Part shown: one piece after another, positions 1 through 7,249 of the stretch
Numbering within the stretch: position 1 is the first letter of the stretch
How the letters are laid out: each line of letters opens with the position of its first letter
Assembly: GCA_964564305.1 (NCBI GenBank)
Contig: CAZMAM010000036.1
Span: 1 to 15,852, forward strand
DNA length: 15,852 bases
Direction of reading: 5' to 3'
From: RGIG1959 sp964564305
GTDB taxonomy: Bacteria; Bacillota; Clostridia; Oscillospirales; Acutalibacteraceae
Notes under the pieces: model-generated
Told to the model about the DNA's origin: nothing
The model's database searches: none
Seen by the model: the letters and a program-made list of their open reading frames with translations, nothing else
Translations under genes and position numbers: made by a program

Positions 1-58
1 TCCTGTCCCGAATAAAAAAATTACACAAAAATGTGTCTACCTACTTGACTATAGTTCA
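1..58 (+). mobile_element. 3' end of an IS3-family insertion sequence (left copy)
   Basis: These 58 bases match the reverse complement of 15148-15205 at 55 of 58 positions. In the right copy that segment lies just downstream of an IS3-family transposase stop codon, so this is the downstream end of a related element whose transposase would lie left of the window on the plus strand. The element's tip ends in CA at 57-58 (TG when read inward from the tip), as is usual for IS3-family ends. A small hairpin (ACACA, four A, TGTGT) lies at 23-36. The three mismatches show that the two copies are close relatives and not identical duplicates. Confidence 0.8.
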
Positions 59-404
59 AAATCTTATTTCAACCATGCTTCACATTCTAGTTTCGCATGT
101 CCGCAGGACCTCCCCGGGTACCACACGTTTCTTTCCCTCCATGTACCTGCCATCTTTACTGCAAGCGATTCCGTGTAGCTTTTGGGCTTCGACTTGTTGG
201 GCAGTCTTACCCTCGCTTACAGCCTGTAAATGGTTTCTGTTCGTCAGGTCAGAGGTTTGCCCGCAGGGTTAGTATCTTCCCCCCGCATCCGGCTTCCTTC
301 AGATTCCACGTTTCCGTGGACACCCTTGCCTTCGGCTGTATTCTTCCCACTACCGGGCGGATTCGGGTCTTTCACCCGTTAGAAACGTGCGCCGCCGGGC
401 GCAC
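59..404 (-). mobile_element. Group IIC intron, 5' ribozyme part, truncated by the IS
   Basis: Read on the minus strand from 404, the sequence starts GTGCGCC, the usual GTGYG start of a group II intron, and folds at once into GTGCGCC/CGGC/GGCGCAC (7-bp stem). Further along it shows a CGGGT/ACCCG hairpin with a GAAAG loop, then GGCAAGGGTGTCC, a CCACG-GAAA-CGTGG tetraloop hairpin, GGAATCTGAAGGAAGC, GGCAAACCTC and TACCCGGGGAGGTC. These blocks occur in the same order in the Oceanobacillus iheyensis group IIC intron as I remember it; no alignment was run. The position, three bases beyond an intrinsic terminator, is the classic target of class C introns. About 346 nt of domain I and perhaps the start of domains II-III are present. 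Domains V/VI and any reverse transcriptase are absent because the IS begins at 58. The open frames here (33-272, 97-426) are not genes. Confidence 0.85.
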
Positions 405-407
405 TAC

Positions 408-441
408 AAAAGGGGATATCCGGTAGCGGATATCCCCTTTT
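408..441. terminator. Bidirectional intrinsic terminator of the glutamine synthetase gene
   Basis: A perfect 15-bp inverted repeat (408-422 with 427-441) encloses the loop GTAG. The arms end in four A and four T, so a T-tract follows the stem in both directions. On the minus strand it starts 24 bases after the glutamine synthetase stop codon, where a transcript end is expected. The group II intron begins three bases beyond its minus-strand T-tract. Confidence 0.9.
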
Positions 442-465
442 GCCACAGAAAGAGAGAAGAGAGCG

Positions 466-2559
466 TTATCGCACGCTGAACAACAAGTCTCCGTATGTCG
501 GATAGGGCCAGAATTTCTTTGCAGTATTGGTTTCAATTTCGTCCGCTACCGCGCGCAATTCCTGCATGGCGGTAAAGACCCCGTCTTTATAGTACATGGC
601 AAGTTCCTGTACATCGGTGTAATCTTTGGTGTTCACCAATGCTTCATCCAGCGCCTCCAATTTCTGATACATGCAGGCCGTCAGGGTAGATAATTTTTGA
701 ATCAACGCTTCTTCTACGCTGCAATCGGCGGTTGGAACAGCCTGTTTTTTGGCGTTGACGGTTTCGCTAAGTTCCCTGATATACGCACAGGCGGCAGGCA
801 GAATGTCTTTTTGCGCCATATCCAGCATGGTTAGCGCCTCGATATTAATCACTTTGGAATAATTATCCAGCAACAAATCGCAACGGGAGATGATTTCCGC
901 GCGGGTGAACACTTTATGTTTTTCGAACAACGCAATATTTTTCTCGCTTTTAAAATAAGGCAGCGCTTCCGGAGTGCTCTTTAAATTGAGCAATCCGCGG
1001 GACTCCGCTTCTTTGATCCACGATTCGTCGTAGCCGTTTCCGTTAAAGATAATGCGCTTATGTTCTTTGATGGTTTGTACGATTAACGCATGCAGATCGG
1101 CATGAAAATCATTAGATGTTTCCAATTGATCCGCAAATTGCGATAAAGCGTCTGCCACAATGGTGTTCAGCACAATATTGGGCCCCGCGATGGATACGGT
1201 GGATCCCAGCATACGGAATTCGAATTTGTTTCCGGTAAACGCAAAAGGAGAAGTCCTGTTGCGGTCGGTGGTATCTTTCGGGAAACGGGGCAGAGTATGT
1301 ACGCCGACTTTCATGAGAATTTTTTCCTTTTCATCGTACGCGGCGCCCTGTTCAATCGCTTTGAGAATGGCGGTCAATTCTTCCCCGAGAAACATGGAAA
1401 CCACAGCGGGCGGCGCTTCGTTGGCACCGAGGCGGTGGTCGTTACCGGCGCTGGCAACCGACACGCGAAGCAAATCCTGATGTTCATCTACCGCTTTGAT
1501 AACCGCACAAAGGAACAGCAAAAACTGTGCATTTTCATACGGAGAATTGCCCGGCTCCAAAAGATTCACTCCGGTATCGGTTGAAATAGACCAGTTATTG
1601 TGCTTTCCGCTTCCGTTAACTCCTGCAAAGGGCTTTTCGTGTAACAGACAGACCATCCCGTGGCGTGCGGCGACTTTCTTCATTAATTCCATGGTCAGCT
1701 GATTATGGTCGGTGGCAATGTTCGTATTGCTGAAAATCGGAGCCAGTTCGTGCTGTGCGGGGGCTACTTCGTTATGTTCGGTTTTAGCGAGAATACCGAG
1801 TTTCCACAGTTCTTCATTGAGATCCTGCATAAAATCCATAACCCGTGGTTTGATAGATCCAAAATAATGATCCTCTAATTCTTGACCCTTCGGCGGTTTG
1901 GCACCAAACAACGTACGGCCGGTATATATCAGATCTTTTCGCTGGCTGTAAACCGATTCATCAATTAAAAAGTATTCTTGCTCCGGACCTACCGTGGTTT
2001 TTACCATTTTGGCATCGGTGTTGCCAAACAATCGCAATACCCGAAGGGCCTCTCTGTTGATAGCTTCCATTGAGCGCAACAGTGGGGTTTTTTTGTCCAG
2101 CGCCTCACCGCTGTATGAACAGAAAGCGGTGGGAATACAAAGCGTATTATCTTTGATAAACGCGTAGGAAGTCGGATCCCAAGCGGTGTAACCGCGTGCT
2201 TCGAAGGTGGCGCGCAATCCGCCGGAAGGAAATGAGCTGGCGTCAGGTTCGCCCTTGATCAGTTCTTTTCCCGAAAATTCCATAATCACTGTTCCGTTAT
2301 CGGAAGGTGAAATAAAACTGTCGTGTTTTTCGGCGGTCACACCGGTCATCGGCTGAAACCAGTGCGTGAAATGCGTAGCGCCTTTTTCGATTGCCCAGTC
2401 TTTCATTGCGTTGGCAACTGTATCCGCAATAGAGGCGTCCAAATGTTTCCCCGCCTGCATTGTGCGCTTGAGGGCTTTGTAAGTTTCCTTCGGCAACCTT
2501 TCTTTCATTACGCTGTCGTTAAACACTAAGCTGCCGAACAATTCGGGAACATTGCTCAT
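466..2559 (-). CDS. glnN: Glutamine synthetase type III
   Basis: This is a cytoplasmic enzyme that joins ammonia to glutamate using ATP, the main ammonium assimilation step. The 697 residues fit the ~700-residue type III family (GSIII), which is much longer than GSI. Visible GSIII signatures, numbered from the chosen start, are FPSGGLRATFEARGYTAWDP (110-129), the metal-binding region GPEQEYFLID (191-200), KTEHNEVAPAQHELAP (259-274) and EKPFAGVNGSGKHNNWS (308-324). The start is the ATG at 2559, giving MSNVPELFGSLVFND, a typical family N-terminus, with AAGGAGAG (2575-2568) correctly placed upstream. The frame remains open to a TTG at 2631, but that TTG lies in the T-tract of the leader terminator and is rejected. 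The gene is monocistronic, divergent from the activase operon, has its own promoter and attenuator-like leader, and ends at a strong hairpin. No damage is visible. Confidence 0.96.
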   Translation of the reverse strand: MSNVPELFGSLVFNDSVMKERLPKETYKALKRTMQAGKHLDASIADTVANAMKDWAIEKGATHFTHWFQPMTGVTAEKHDSFISPSDNGTVIMEFSGKELIKGEPDASSFPSGGLRATFEARGYTAWDPTSYAFIKDNTLCIPTAFCSYSGEALDKKTPLLRSMEAINREALRVLRLFGNTDAKMVKTTVGPEQEYFLIDESVYSQRKDLIYTGRTLFGAKPPKGQELEDHYFGSIKPRVMDFMQDLNEELWKLGILAKTEHNEVAPAQHELAPIFSNTNIATDHNQLTMELMKKVAARHGMVCLLHEKPFAGVNGSGKHNNWSISTDTGVNLLEPGNSPYENAQFLLFLCAVIKAVDEHQDLLRVSVASAGNDHRLGANEAPPAVVSMFLGEELTAILKAIEQGAAYDEKEKILMKVGVHTLPRFPKDTTDRNRTSPFAFTGNKFEFRMLGSTVSIAGPNIVLNTIVADALSQFADQLETSNDFHADLHALIVQTIKEHKRIIFNGNGYDESWIKEAESRGLLNLKSTPEALPYFKSEKNIALFEKHKVFTRAEIISRCDLLLDNYSKVINIEALTMLDMAQKDILPAACAYIRELSETVNAKKQAVPTADCSVEEALIQKLSTLTACMYQKLEALDEALVNTKDYTDVQELAMYYKDGVFTAMQELRAVADEIETNTAKKFWPYPTYGDLLFSVR

Positions 2560-2597
2560 AAAATTTACTCTCCTTCTTTCTTCAAGAGTCTCCTTCA

Positions 2598-2629
2598 GGC
2601 GGAAGACTGATGAGTGAAACGGTTCCGCC
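2598..2629 (-). promoter_or_regulatory. Second leader hairpin upstream of glnN
   Basis: GGCGGAA (2598-2604) and TTCCGCC (2623-2629) form a 7-bp stem around an 18-base loop. It lies between the leader terminator's T-tract and the glnN ribosome binding site. It has no T-tract of its own, so it is not a terminator. It could shape leader folding or stabilise the processed mRNA end; its role is not known. Confidence 0.5.
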
Positions 2630-2676
2630 AAAAAAACAATGACGCGGCAGACGGATTCCCGCCTACAGCGCCATTG
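2630..2676 (-). terminator. Leader terminator (attenuator) of glnN
   Basis: On the minus strand CAATGGCGC (2676-2668) pairs with GCGTCATTG (2645-2637) with one G-U wobble. It encloses an inner helix GGCGGG/TCTGCC with loop AATCCG, and is followed directly by seven T (2636-2630). It lies about 10-55 nt after the predicted transcription start and about 70 nt before the glnN ATG. An intrinsic terminator inside a leader implies regulated read-through. Confidence 0.75.
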
Positions 2677-2680
2677 CTGT
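2665..2680 (-). promoter_or_regulatory. Candidate antiterminator hairpin in the glnN leader
   Basis: ACAGC and GCTGT form a 5-bp stem with the six-base loop AATGGC. The hairpin uses bases 2668-2676 that also make the 5' arm of the leader terminator, so the two structures exclude each other. A six-base loop with A at position 1 and G at position 4 matches the loop rule described for ANTAR-protein antitermination sites, which often control nitrogen genes. The neighbouring inner helix has a six-base loop starting with A but lacks G at position 4, so the ANTAR link is only a suggestion. Confidence 0.4.
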
Positions 2681-2692
2681 GTCTACCTTAAA

Positions 2693-2721
2693 AGTATACC
2701 CTAAGGTAATCGGTTTGTCAA
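2693..2721 (-). promoter_or_regulatory. Sigma-A promoter of glnN
   Basis: Minus-strand TTGACA (2721-2716) and TATACT (2698-2693) are separated by exactly 17 bases. This is a perfect -35 and a near-perfect -10. Transcription should start near 2686, giving a leader of about 127 nt before the glnN ATG. Confidence 0.88.
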
Positions 2722-2756
2722 GGCTTTTTTGAGCATCTAATCAAATAAATTTTACG

Positions 2757-2823
2757 TTTTTGCAAGAAATATAATTTTGCATTGCAAAAATAGGCTGAAA
2801 TGAAACATTTATATCACTATAAA
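2757..2823. promoter_or_regulatory. Cluster of short palindromes in the divergent spacer
   Basis: TTTTGCA-t-TGCAAAA (2775-2789) is a 7-bp inverted repeat, and another TTTTTGCA lies 18 bases to the left (2757-2764). Further right, TTTATA-tcac-TATAAA (2808-2823) is a perfect 6-bp inverted repeat. They lie upstream of both promoters, as operators for a dimeric regulator would, but I do not recognise the regulator. AT-rich DNA produces such repeats by chance. The rest of 2722-2911 shows nothing else I can name. Confidence 0.35.
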
Positions 2824-2911
2824 CGAATATTACGCAATTTTCTTTTGATATACATTCATTTCCGATTTTACATCATTTTACCCACCATCGGCTGACCTCA
2901 AGAGAAAAAAC

Positions 2912-2940
2912 TTGAAGTTACCGTGGAAAAATGATATAAT
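2912..2940 (+). promoter_or_regulatory. Sigma-A promoter of the activase operon
   Basis: TTGAAG (2912-2917) and a consensus TATAAT (2935-2940) are separated by 17 bases. Transcription should start near 2947, about 37 bases before the first ATG. The AGGAGG ribosome binding site lies at 2971-2976. Confidence 0.88.
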
Positions 2941-2983
2941 AAGTAGGCATAAAATTGTGCGACGAAAATGAGGAGGACTGTGC

Positions 2984-5968
2984 ATGAATGTCGGCATCGA
3001 TATCGGCAGTACTACGGTAAAAGTGGTGCTGCTGGATGACCGAGATCAGGTGATATTTCAAACATATGAACGGCACAAATCCCGTGTTCGGGAAAAAACC
3101 GCGGAAATTTTACGGGGATTGGCACAACAGTATACCGGCGTTAACGTACATGCTGCTATTACCGGATCCGCCGGATTGGGAGTCGCAAAAGCGGCGGAAT
3201 TGGAATTCGTACAAGAAGTTTACGCCACTGCCGGGGCGGTGGAAAAATTACTGCCGGATACGGATGTGGTGGTTGAACTCGGCGGCGAAGATGCCAAAAT
3301 TATCTTTTTGACCGGTGGATTAGAAGAACGGATGAACGGATCCTGCGCGGGCGGGACGGGAGCGTTTATCGATCAGATGGCCACTTTACTCGATGTATCC
3401 GTAGACGAACTGGACCGTCTCAGTTTTAAACACGAAAGATTGTATTCCATTGCTTCGCGATGCGGTGTTTTTGCCAAATCCGATATTCAGCCCCTTTTGA
3501 ATCAGGGCGCGCGAAAAGAAGATATTGCCGCCAGTATTTTTCAGGCGGTGGTCAATCAAACCATTGCCGGCCTTGCGCAAGGCCGGGAAATCAAAGGCAA
3601 AGTACTTTTTTTGGGCGGACCGCTTTACTTTTTAAAGGGCTTGCAACAACGGTTTGTGGAAACACTGAAGTTAACCGAGAATCAGGCGATATTTCCGGAT
3701 AATGCCGATGTTTTCGTTGCTTTGGGAGCGGCATACTACGCAAAAGAGAATACTACCGAGATGCCCTTTGAAACATTGTTGGATCGTATTGAGCATGCGT
3801 CTGCTCAAAAAAATACCACAAATACTTTAGAGCCGTTGTTTCATTCTCAGGAAGAATATCGTGAATTTTTATCCCGTCATAACCGGAATGCGCCTCCTGT
3901 ATGCGATGCAGATGCTTATTGCGGAGACGCTTACTTAGGAGTAGATGCAGGATCTACCACCACCAAATTGGTTTTGATGAATCCCCAAGGCGGAATTTTA
4001 TACAGTTATTATGCTTCCAATAAGGGCAATCCCGTTGCCATTGTGGAAGAGCAGTTAAAAACCGTTTATCAGCAATTCGGCGATCGCATCCGTATTTGTG
4101 GCAGTGCCGTTACCGGATACGGAGAAGATTTGATCTGGCACGCGTTCTCCATGGATTTCGGTTTAGTGGAAACGGTCGCGCATTACCGAGCTGCCCGGCA
4201 TTTTAATCCGCAAGTGGATTTTATCATCGATATCGGCGGTCAGGATATGAAATGCTTTAAAATTCGATCCGGCGCTATCGACAGTATTCTCCTGAATGAA
4301 GCCTGTTCTTCCGGATGCGGATCGTTTATCGAAACCTTCGCACGGGCCTTAGGTTATGACATTGCCGATTTTGCGAAATTAGGCCTGTTTGCCGAAAAAC
4401 CGGTTGATCTCGGTTCACGCTGCACCGTATTTATGAATTCATCGGTAAAACAGGCGCAAAAAGAAGGCGCATCGGTTGAGGATATCTCGGCAGGACTTTC
4501 CATGAGCATTGTGAAAAATGCCATTTATAAGGTCATCCGCGCTTCCGATCCAAAGGAATTGGGCGAGCATATCGTCGTACAGGGTGGAACTTTTCTCAAC
4601 GATGCTGTTTTACGCAGTTTTGAACTGGAACTCGGAGCAGAGGTAATTCGTCCGACAATTGCGGGAATTATGGGCGCTTACGGCGCAGCGCTGTATGCGC
4701 GGGACATGATGCAAAACGCTCCGCAACAAACCGGACATTTACTGGACGCCGCGGCCCTAAACAAATTTACCTATACGGTTCAAACAACACGGTGCGGTTT
4801 GTGCGGAAATCACTGCAACCTGACGATTAACCGGTTTGGTTCAAACCGTCGGTTCATTGCCGGAAACCGGTGCGAGCGACCTCTTGGTAAAAAGAAAAGC
4901 CAAGACATGGACAATCTGTATACTTGGAAATATAACACCTTGCGGAGTCTTCGCGGGGGCGAAAACCGCAGAGGAAAAATTGGGCTGCCGATGGCGCTAA
5001 ATATTTATGAAATGCTGCCGTTTTGGCATGCTTTTTTCACGCGTTTAGGTTATGAAGTGGTTCTTTCGCCGGAATCCAACAGGGAATTGTATGCCAAAGG
5101 GCAGCATACCATTCCGTCCGATACGGTTTGTTATCCGGCAAAATTGACACACGGACATATTGAAAGTCTGATCGATCAAGGGGTTGATGTAATTTTTTAT
5201 CCCTGCCTGCCCTATAATTTTAACGAGCACAAAGGAGATAATCACTATAACTGCCCGGTCGTTGCCTACTACCCCGAACTGCTGCAGGCCAATGTCGGAA
5301 GATTGAAAAATATTACTTACTGGTCGCCGTACTGCGGAGTACATCGGCCAAGAGATTTTGCCGAACATATGGGTGCTTTTTTGAAAGAAAATGCGGGAAT
5401 TGAACTCAAAGAAACCAAGGAAGCCGCAAAATTTGCGTATCGGGCATACGACGATTATATGGCTTCTGTCAAACGCACCGGGCATGAGATGATCGAGCGA
5501 GCCAGAAAAGACGGAAGAAAAATCATTGTGCTGGCGGGACGACCGTATCATATCGATCCAGAAATAAATCACGGAATTCACGAAATGATTTCTTCTTTTG
5601 GGCTAACGGTTGTGACGGAAGATTCGGTAGCGGATCTGGCTCCTGTCGCTCCTCAGGTCAAAGTACTGAATCAGTGGATGTACCACAGCCGTTTGTACAA
5701 TGCGGCAATGTATGTTACGACACAGCCGGATATGCAATTGGTACAGTTGGTATCTTTCGGTTGCGGTATTGATGCCATTACCACCGATGAAGTGCGCCGC
5801 ATTTTGGAAGAGGGAGGCAAACTGTACACGCAGCTGAAAATCGATGAGATTAACAATCTCGGCGCCGTGCGCATTCGTATACGCAGTTTGCTTGCAGCAA
5901 TGGACGCCCGGGAAAATCCACGCCTGCAACCGTTGAAGGAGGATCCGCATGGCAAAGCTGATTTATGA
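2984..5968 (+). CDS. Tandem acyl-CoA dehydratase activase with DUF2229-like C-terminal part
   Basis: The family uses ATP hydrolysis to push a single low-potential electron from an iron-sulfur cluster to a 2-hydroxyacyl-CoA dehydratase-like partner. Two BadF/BcrA/HgdC-type ATPase modules are visible. Module 1 (about 1-255) has DIGSTTVK (6-13), VELGGEDAK (97-105), C121 in GSCAGGTGAF and C160 in SRCGVF. Module 2 (about 317-575) repeats these as DAGSTTTK (321-328), IDIGGQDMK (415-423), C441 in ACSSGCGSF and C480 in SRCTVF. The Cys pairs are 39 apart in both. A cysteine knot follows (C604, C607, C611, C630), then a DUF2229/HgdB-like region (about 665-985) with DTVCYPAK (713-720), AGRPYHIDPE (851-860) and FGCGIDA (925-931). 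At 994 residues it lacks the final ~420 residues of the fused ~1400-residue family form; the next gene supplies them. It is first in its operon, has AGGAGG 7 bases before the ATG, and its substrate is unknown. Confidence 0.9.
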   Translation: MNVGIDIGSTTVKVVLLDDRDQVIFQTYERHKSRVREKTAEILRGLAQQYTGVNVHAAITGSAGLGVAKAAELEFVQEVYATAGAVEKLLPDTDVVVELGGEDAKIIFLTGGLEERMNGSCAGGTGAFIDQMATLLDVSVDELDRLSFKHERLYSIASRCGVFAKSDIQPLLNQGARKEDIAASIFQAVVNQTIAGLAQGREIKGKVLFLGGPLYFLKGLQQRFVETLKLTENQAIFPDNADVFVALGAAYYAKENTTEMPFETLLDRIEHASAQKNTTNTLEPLFHSQEEYREFLSRHNRNAPPVCDADAYCGDAYLGVDAGSTTTKLVLMNPQGGILYSYYASNKGNPVAIVEEQLKTVYQQFGDRIRICGSAVTGYGEDLIWHAFSMDFGLVETVAHYRAARHFNPQVDFIIDIGGQDMKCFKIRSGAIDSILLNEACSSGCGSFIETFARALGYDIADFAKLGLFAEKPVDLGSRCTVFMNSSVKQAQKEGASVEDISAGLSMSIVKNAIYKVIRASDPKELGEHIVVQGGTFLNDAVLRSFELELGAEVIRPTIAGIMGAYGAALYARDMMQNAPQQTGHLLDAAALNKFTYTVQTTRCGLCGNHCNLTINRFGSNRRFIAGNRCERPLGKKKSQDMDNLYTWKYNTLRSLRGGENRRGKIGLPMALNIYEMLPFWHAFFTRLGYEVVLSPESNRELYAKGQHTIPSDTVCYPAKLTHGHIESLIDQGVDVIFYPCLPYNFNEHKGDNHYNCPVVAYYPELLQANVGRLKNITYWSPYCGVHRPRDFAEHMGAFLKENAGIELKETKEAAKFAYRAYDDYMASVKRTGHEMIERARKDGRKIIVLAGRPYHIDPEINHGIHEMISSFGLTVVTEDSVADLAPVAPQVKVLNQWMYHSRLYNAAMYVTTQPDMQLVQLVSFGCGIDAITTDEVRRILEEGGKLYTQLKIDEINNLGAVRIRIRSLLAAMDARENPRLQPLKEDPHGKADL

Positions 5969-7232
5969 TAAAACCGGAAGATTACTCTTTACCGAAGAAA
6001 TGCGTAAGGAGTACACCATACTGTTTCCTCAAATGCTGCCGATTCATTTTACTATGCTGGAAAAAGTATTTCGCATGCACGGTTACAATGCCAAAATGCT
6101 CACCACCAATCATCACGGTATTGTTTCGGAAGGGCTTAAATATGTGCACAACGATACTTGTTATCCGGCTCTGTTGGTTATCGGACAGTTAATAGATGCC
6201 ATTAAAAACGGGGGATACGATCCGCATAAAATTGCATTAATGATTACTCAGACCGGCGGCGGGTGCCGTGCTTCCAACTATATTCACTTATTGCGAAAAG
6301 CTCTTTCCAGGGCGGGATACGAATATATTCCGGTGGTATCTCTCAATCTTTCCGGTATGGAGAAAAACCCGGGCTTCTCGCTTAATCTGACTTTTCTGAT
6401 GCAAATCGCCTATGGGGTGGTTTACGGTGATTTGATTATGAATCTTTCCAATCAATGCCGTCCCTACGAGCGTCATGCGGGAGAAACCGATCGTTTGGTC
6501 AACGCATGGGTGGATCGCTTGGTCGAAGATTTCGGAAACGGGATATCCAGCTTCCGAAGGAAACATTTTCGGGAATTGCTTAACGCCATTTCCGATGAAT
6601 TTGCCGGAATCCCCGTGCATCGAACCGATAAGGTGAAAGTCGGGGTTGTCGGAGAAATTTATGTTAAATACTCTCCGCTTGGTAACAATGACTTAGAAAG
6701 TTTTCTGCGATCCGAGGATTGCGAAGTGGTGGTACCTGGCGTATTGGATTTTGCTATTTTTAAGTGCGATAACCGTATTGAGGACCATCACTTATACGGT
6801 GGCAGAATTCCCTCTTTTATGGCCGCTACATTCTTAAAAAACATCTGTTTAAGCCTTCAGGCGGATCTGATTTCCGCTGTCAAACGACATCCGGAATTTC
6901 GCGTACCTTGTACTTTTGAACATCTGAAAACACTGGTAAAAGGGTATCTTGGGTACGGCAATAAAATGGGCGAAGGCTGGCTGCTGACGGGTGAAATGCT
7001 GGAACTAATCGACAGCGGCATTAACAATATTGTTTGCACGCAGCCGTTCGGTTGTCTGCCTAATCATGTGGCGGGAAAAGGTATGGTGCGCCGGATTAAG
7101 CAACAAAAGCCCCAGTCGAATATTGTATGTGTAGATTACGATCCGGGAGCTACCCGTATTAATCAGGAAAATCGCATCAAATTGATGCTGGCCAATGCCC
7201 GTCTGCAGCAGCGGCAAAGCAAAGCATCCTGA
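5949..7232 (+). CDS. 2-hydroxyacyl-CoA dehydratase-like (HgdB/BcrB-type) protein
   Basis: The 427-residue protein resembles the dehydratase beta-subunit and double-cubane cluster protein family that receives electrons from activases. Visible marks are NDTCYPALLVIGQ (68-80, with C71), TGGGCRASNY (102-111, C106), GEGWLLTGEM (341-350) and CTQPFGCLPNHVAGKG (363-378, C363 and C369). C71, C106, C363 and C369 are the best candidates for iron-sulfur ligands; this is inferred from motif position, not structure. The ATG at 5949 overlaps the activase gene's last 20 bases and has AAGGAGG (5936-5942) in front, so the genes are probably translationally coupled. Its sequence matches the C-terminal third of the fused giant activase-dehydratase proteins, so it probably works with the 994-residue neighbour. 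The substrate cannot be told: it could be an acyl-CoA or a small molecule, as reported for double-cubane proteins. Confidence 0.88.
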   Translation: MAKLIYDKTGRLLFTEEMRKEYTILFPQMLPIHFTMLEKVFRMHGYNAKMLTTNHHGIVSEGLKYVHNDTCYPALLVIGQLIDAIKNGGYDPHKIALMITQTGGGCRASNYIHLLRKALSRAGYEYIPVVSLNLSGMEKNPGFSLNLTFLMQIAYGVVYGDLIMNLSNQCRPYERHAGETDRLVNAWVDRLVEDFGNGISSFRRKHFRELLNAISDEFAGIPVHRTDKVKVGVVGEIYVKYSPLGNNDLESFLRSEDCEVVVPGVLDFAIFKCDNRIEDHHLYGGRIPSFMAATFLKNICLSLQADLISAVKRHPEFRVPCTFEHLKTLVKGYLGYGNKMGEGWLLTGEMLELIDSGINNIVCTQPFGCLPNHVAGKGMVRRIKQQKPQSNIVCVDYDPGATRINQENRIKLMLANARLQQRQSKAS

Positions 7233-7249
7233 ATGTTTAGGAGTTGTGT

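Noticed and set aside
33..426. Two plus-strand open frames of 79 and 109 residues
   Set aside because: They lie on the opposite strand of the group II intron ribozyme and overlap the IS end; their Ser/Pro/Phe-rich composition is that of translated structured RNA, and no ribosome binding site is seen.
2560..2631. 24-codon N-terminal extension of glutamine synthetase from a TTG at 2631
   Set aside because: The TTG sits in the T-tract of the leader terminator, while the ATG at 2559 has AAGGAGAG and gives the normal family N-terminus.
2560..2690. T-box or glutamine riboswitch in the glnN leader
   Set aside because: The leader is too short for a T-box, has no T-box consensus, and I do not see the known glutamine riboswitch core; only a terminator and a competing hairpin are supported.
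5045..5581. 178-residue antisense open frame inside the activase gene
   Set aside because: It is a shadow of a well-supported gene, with no ribosome binding site and no recognisable domain.
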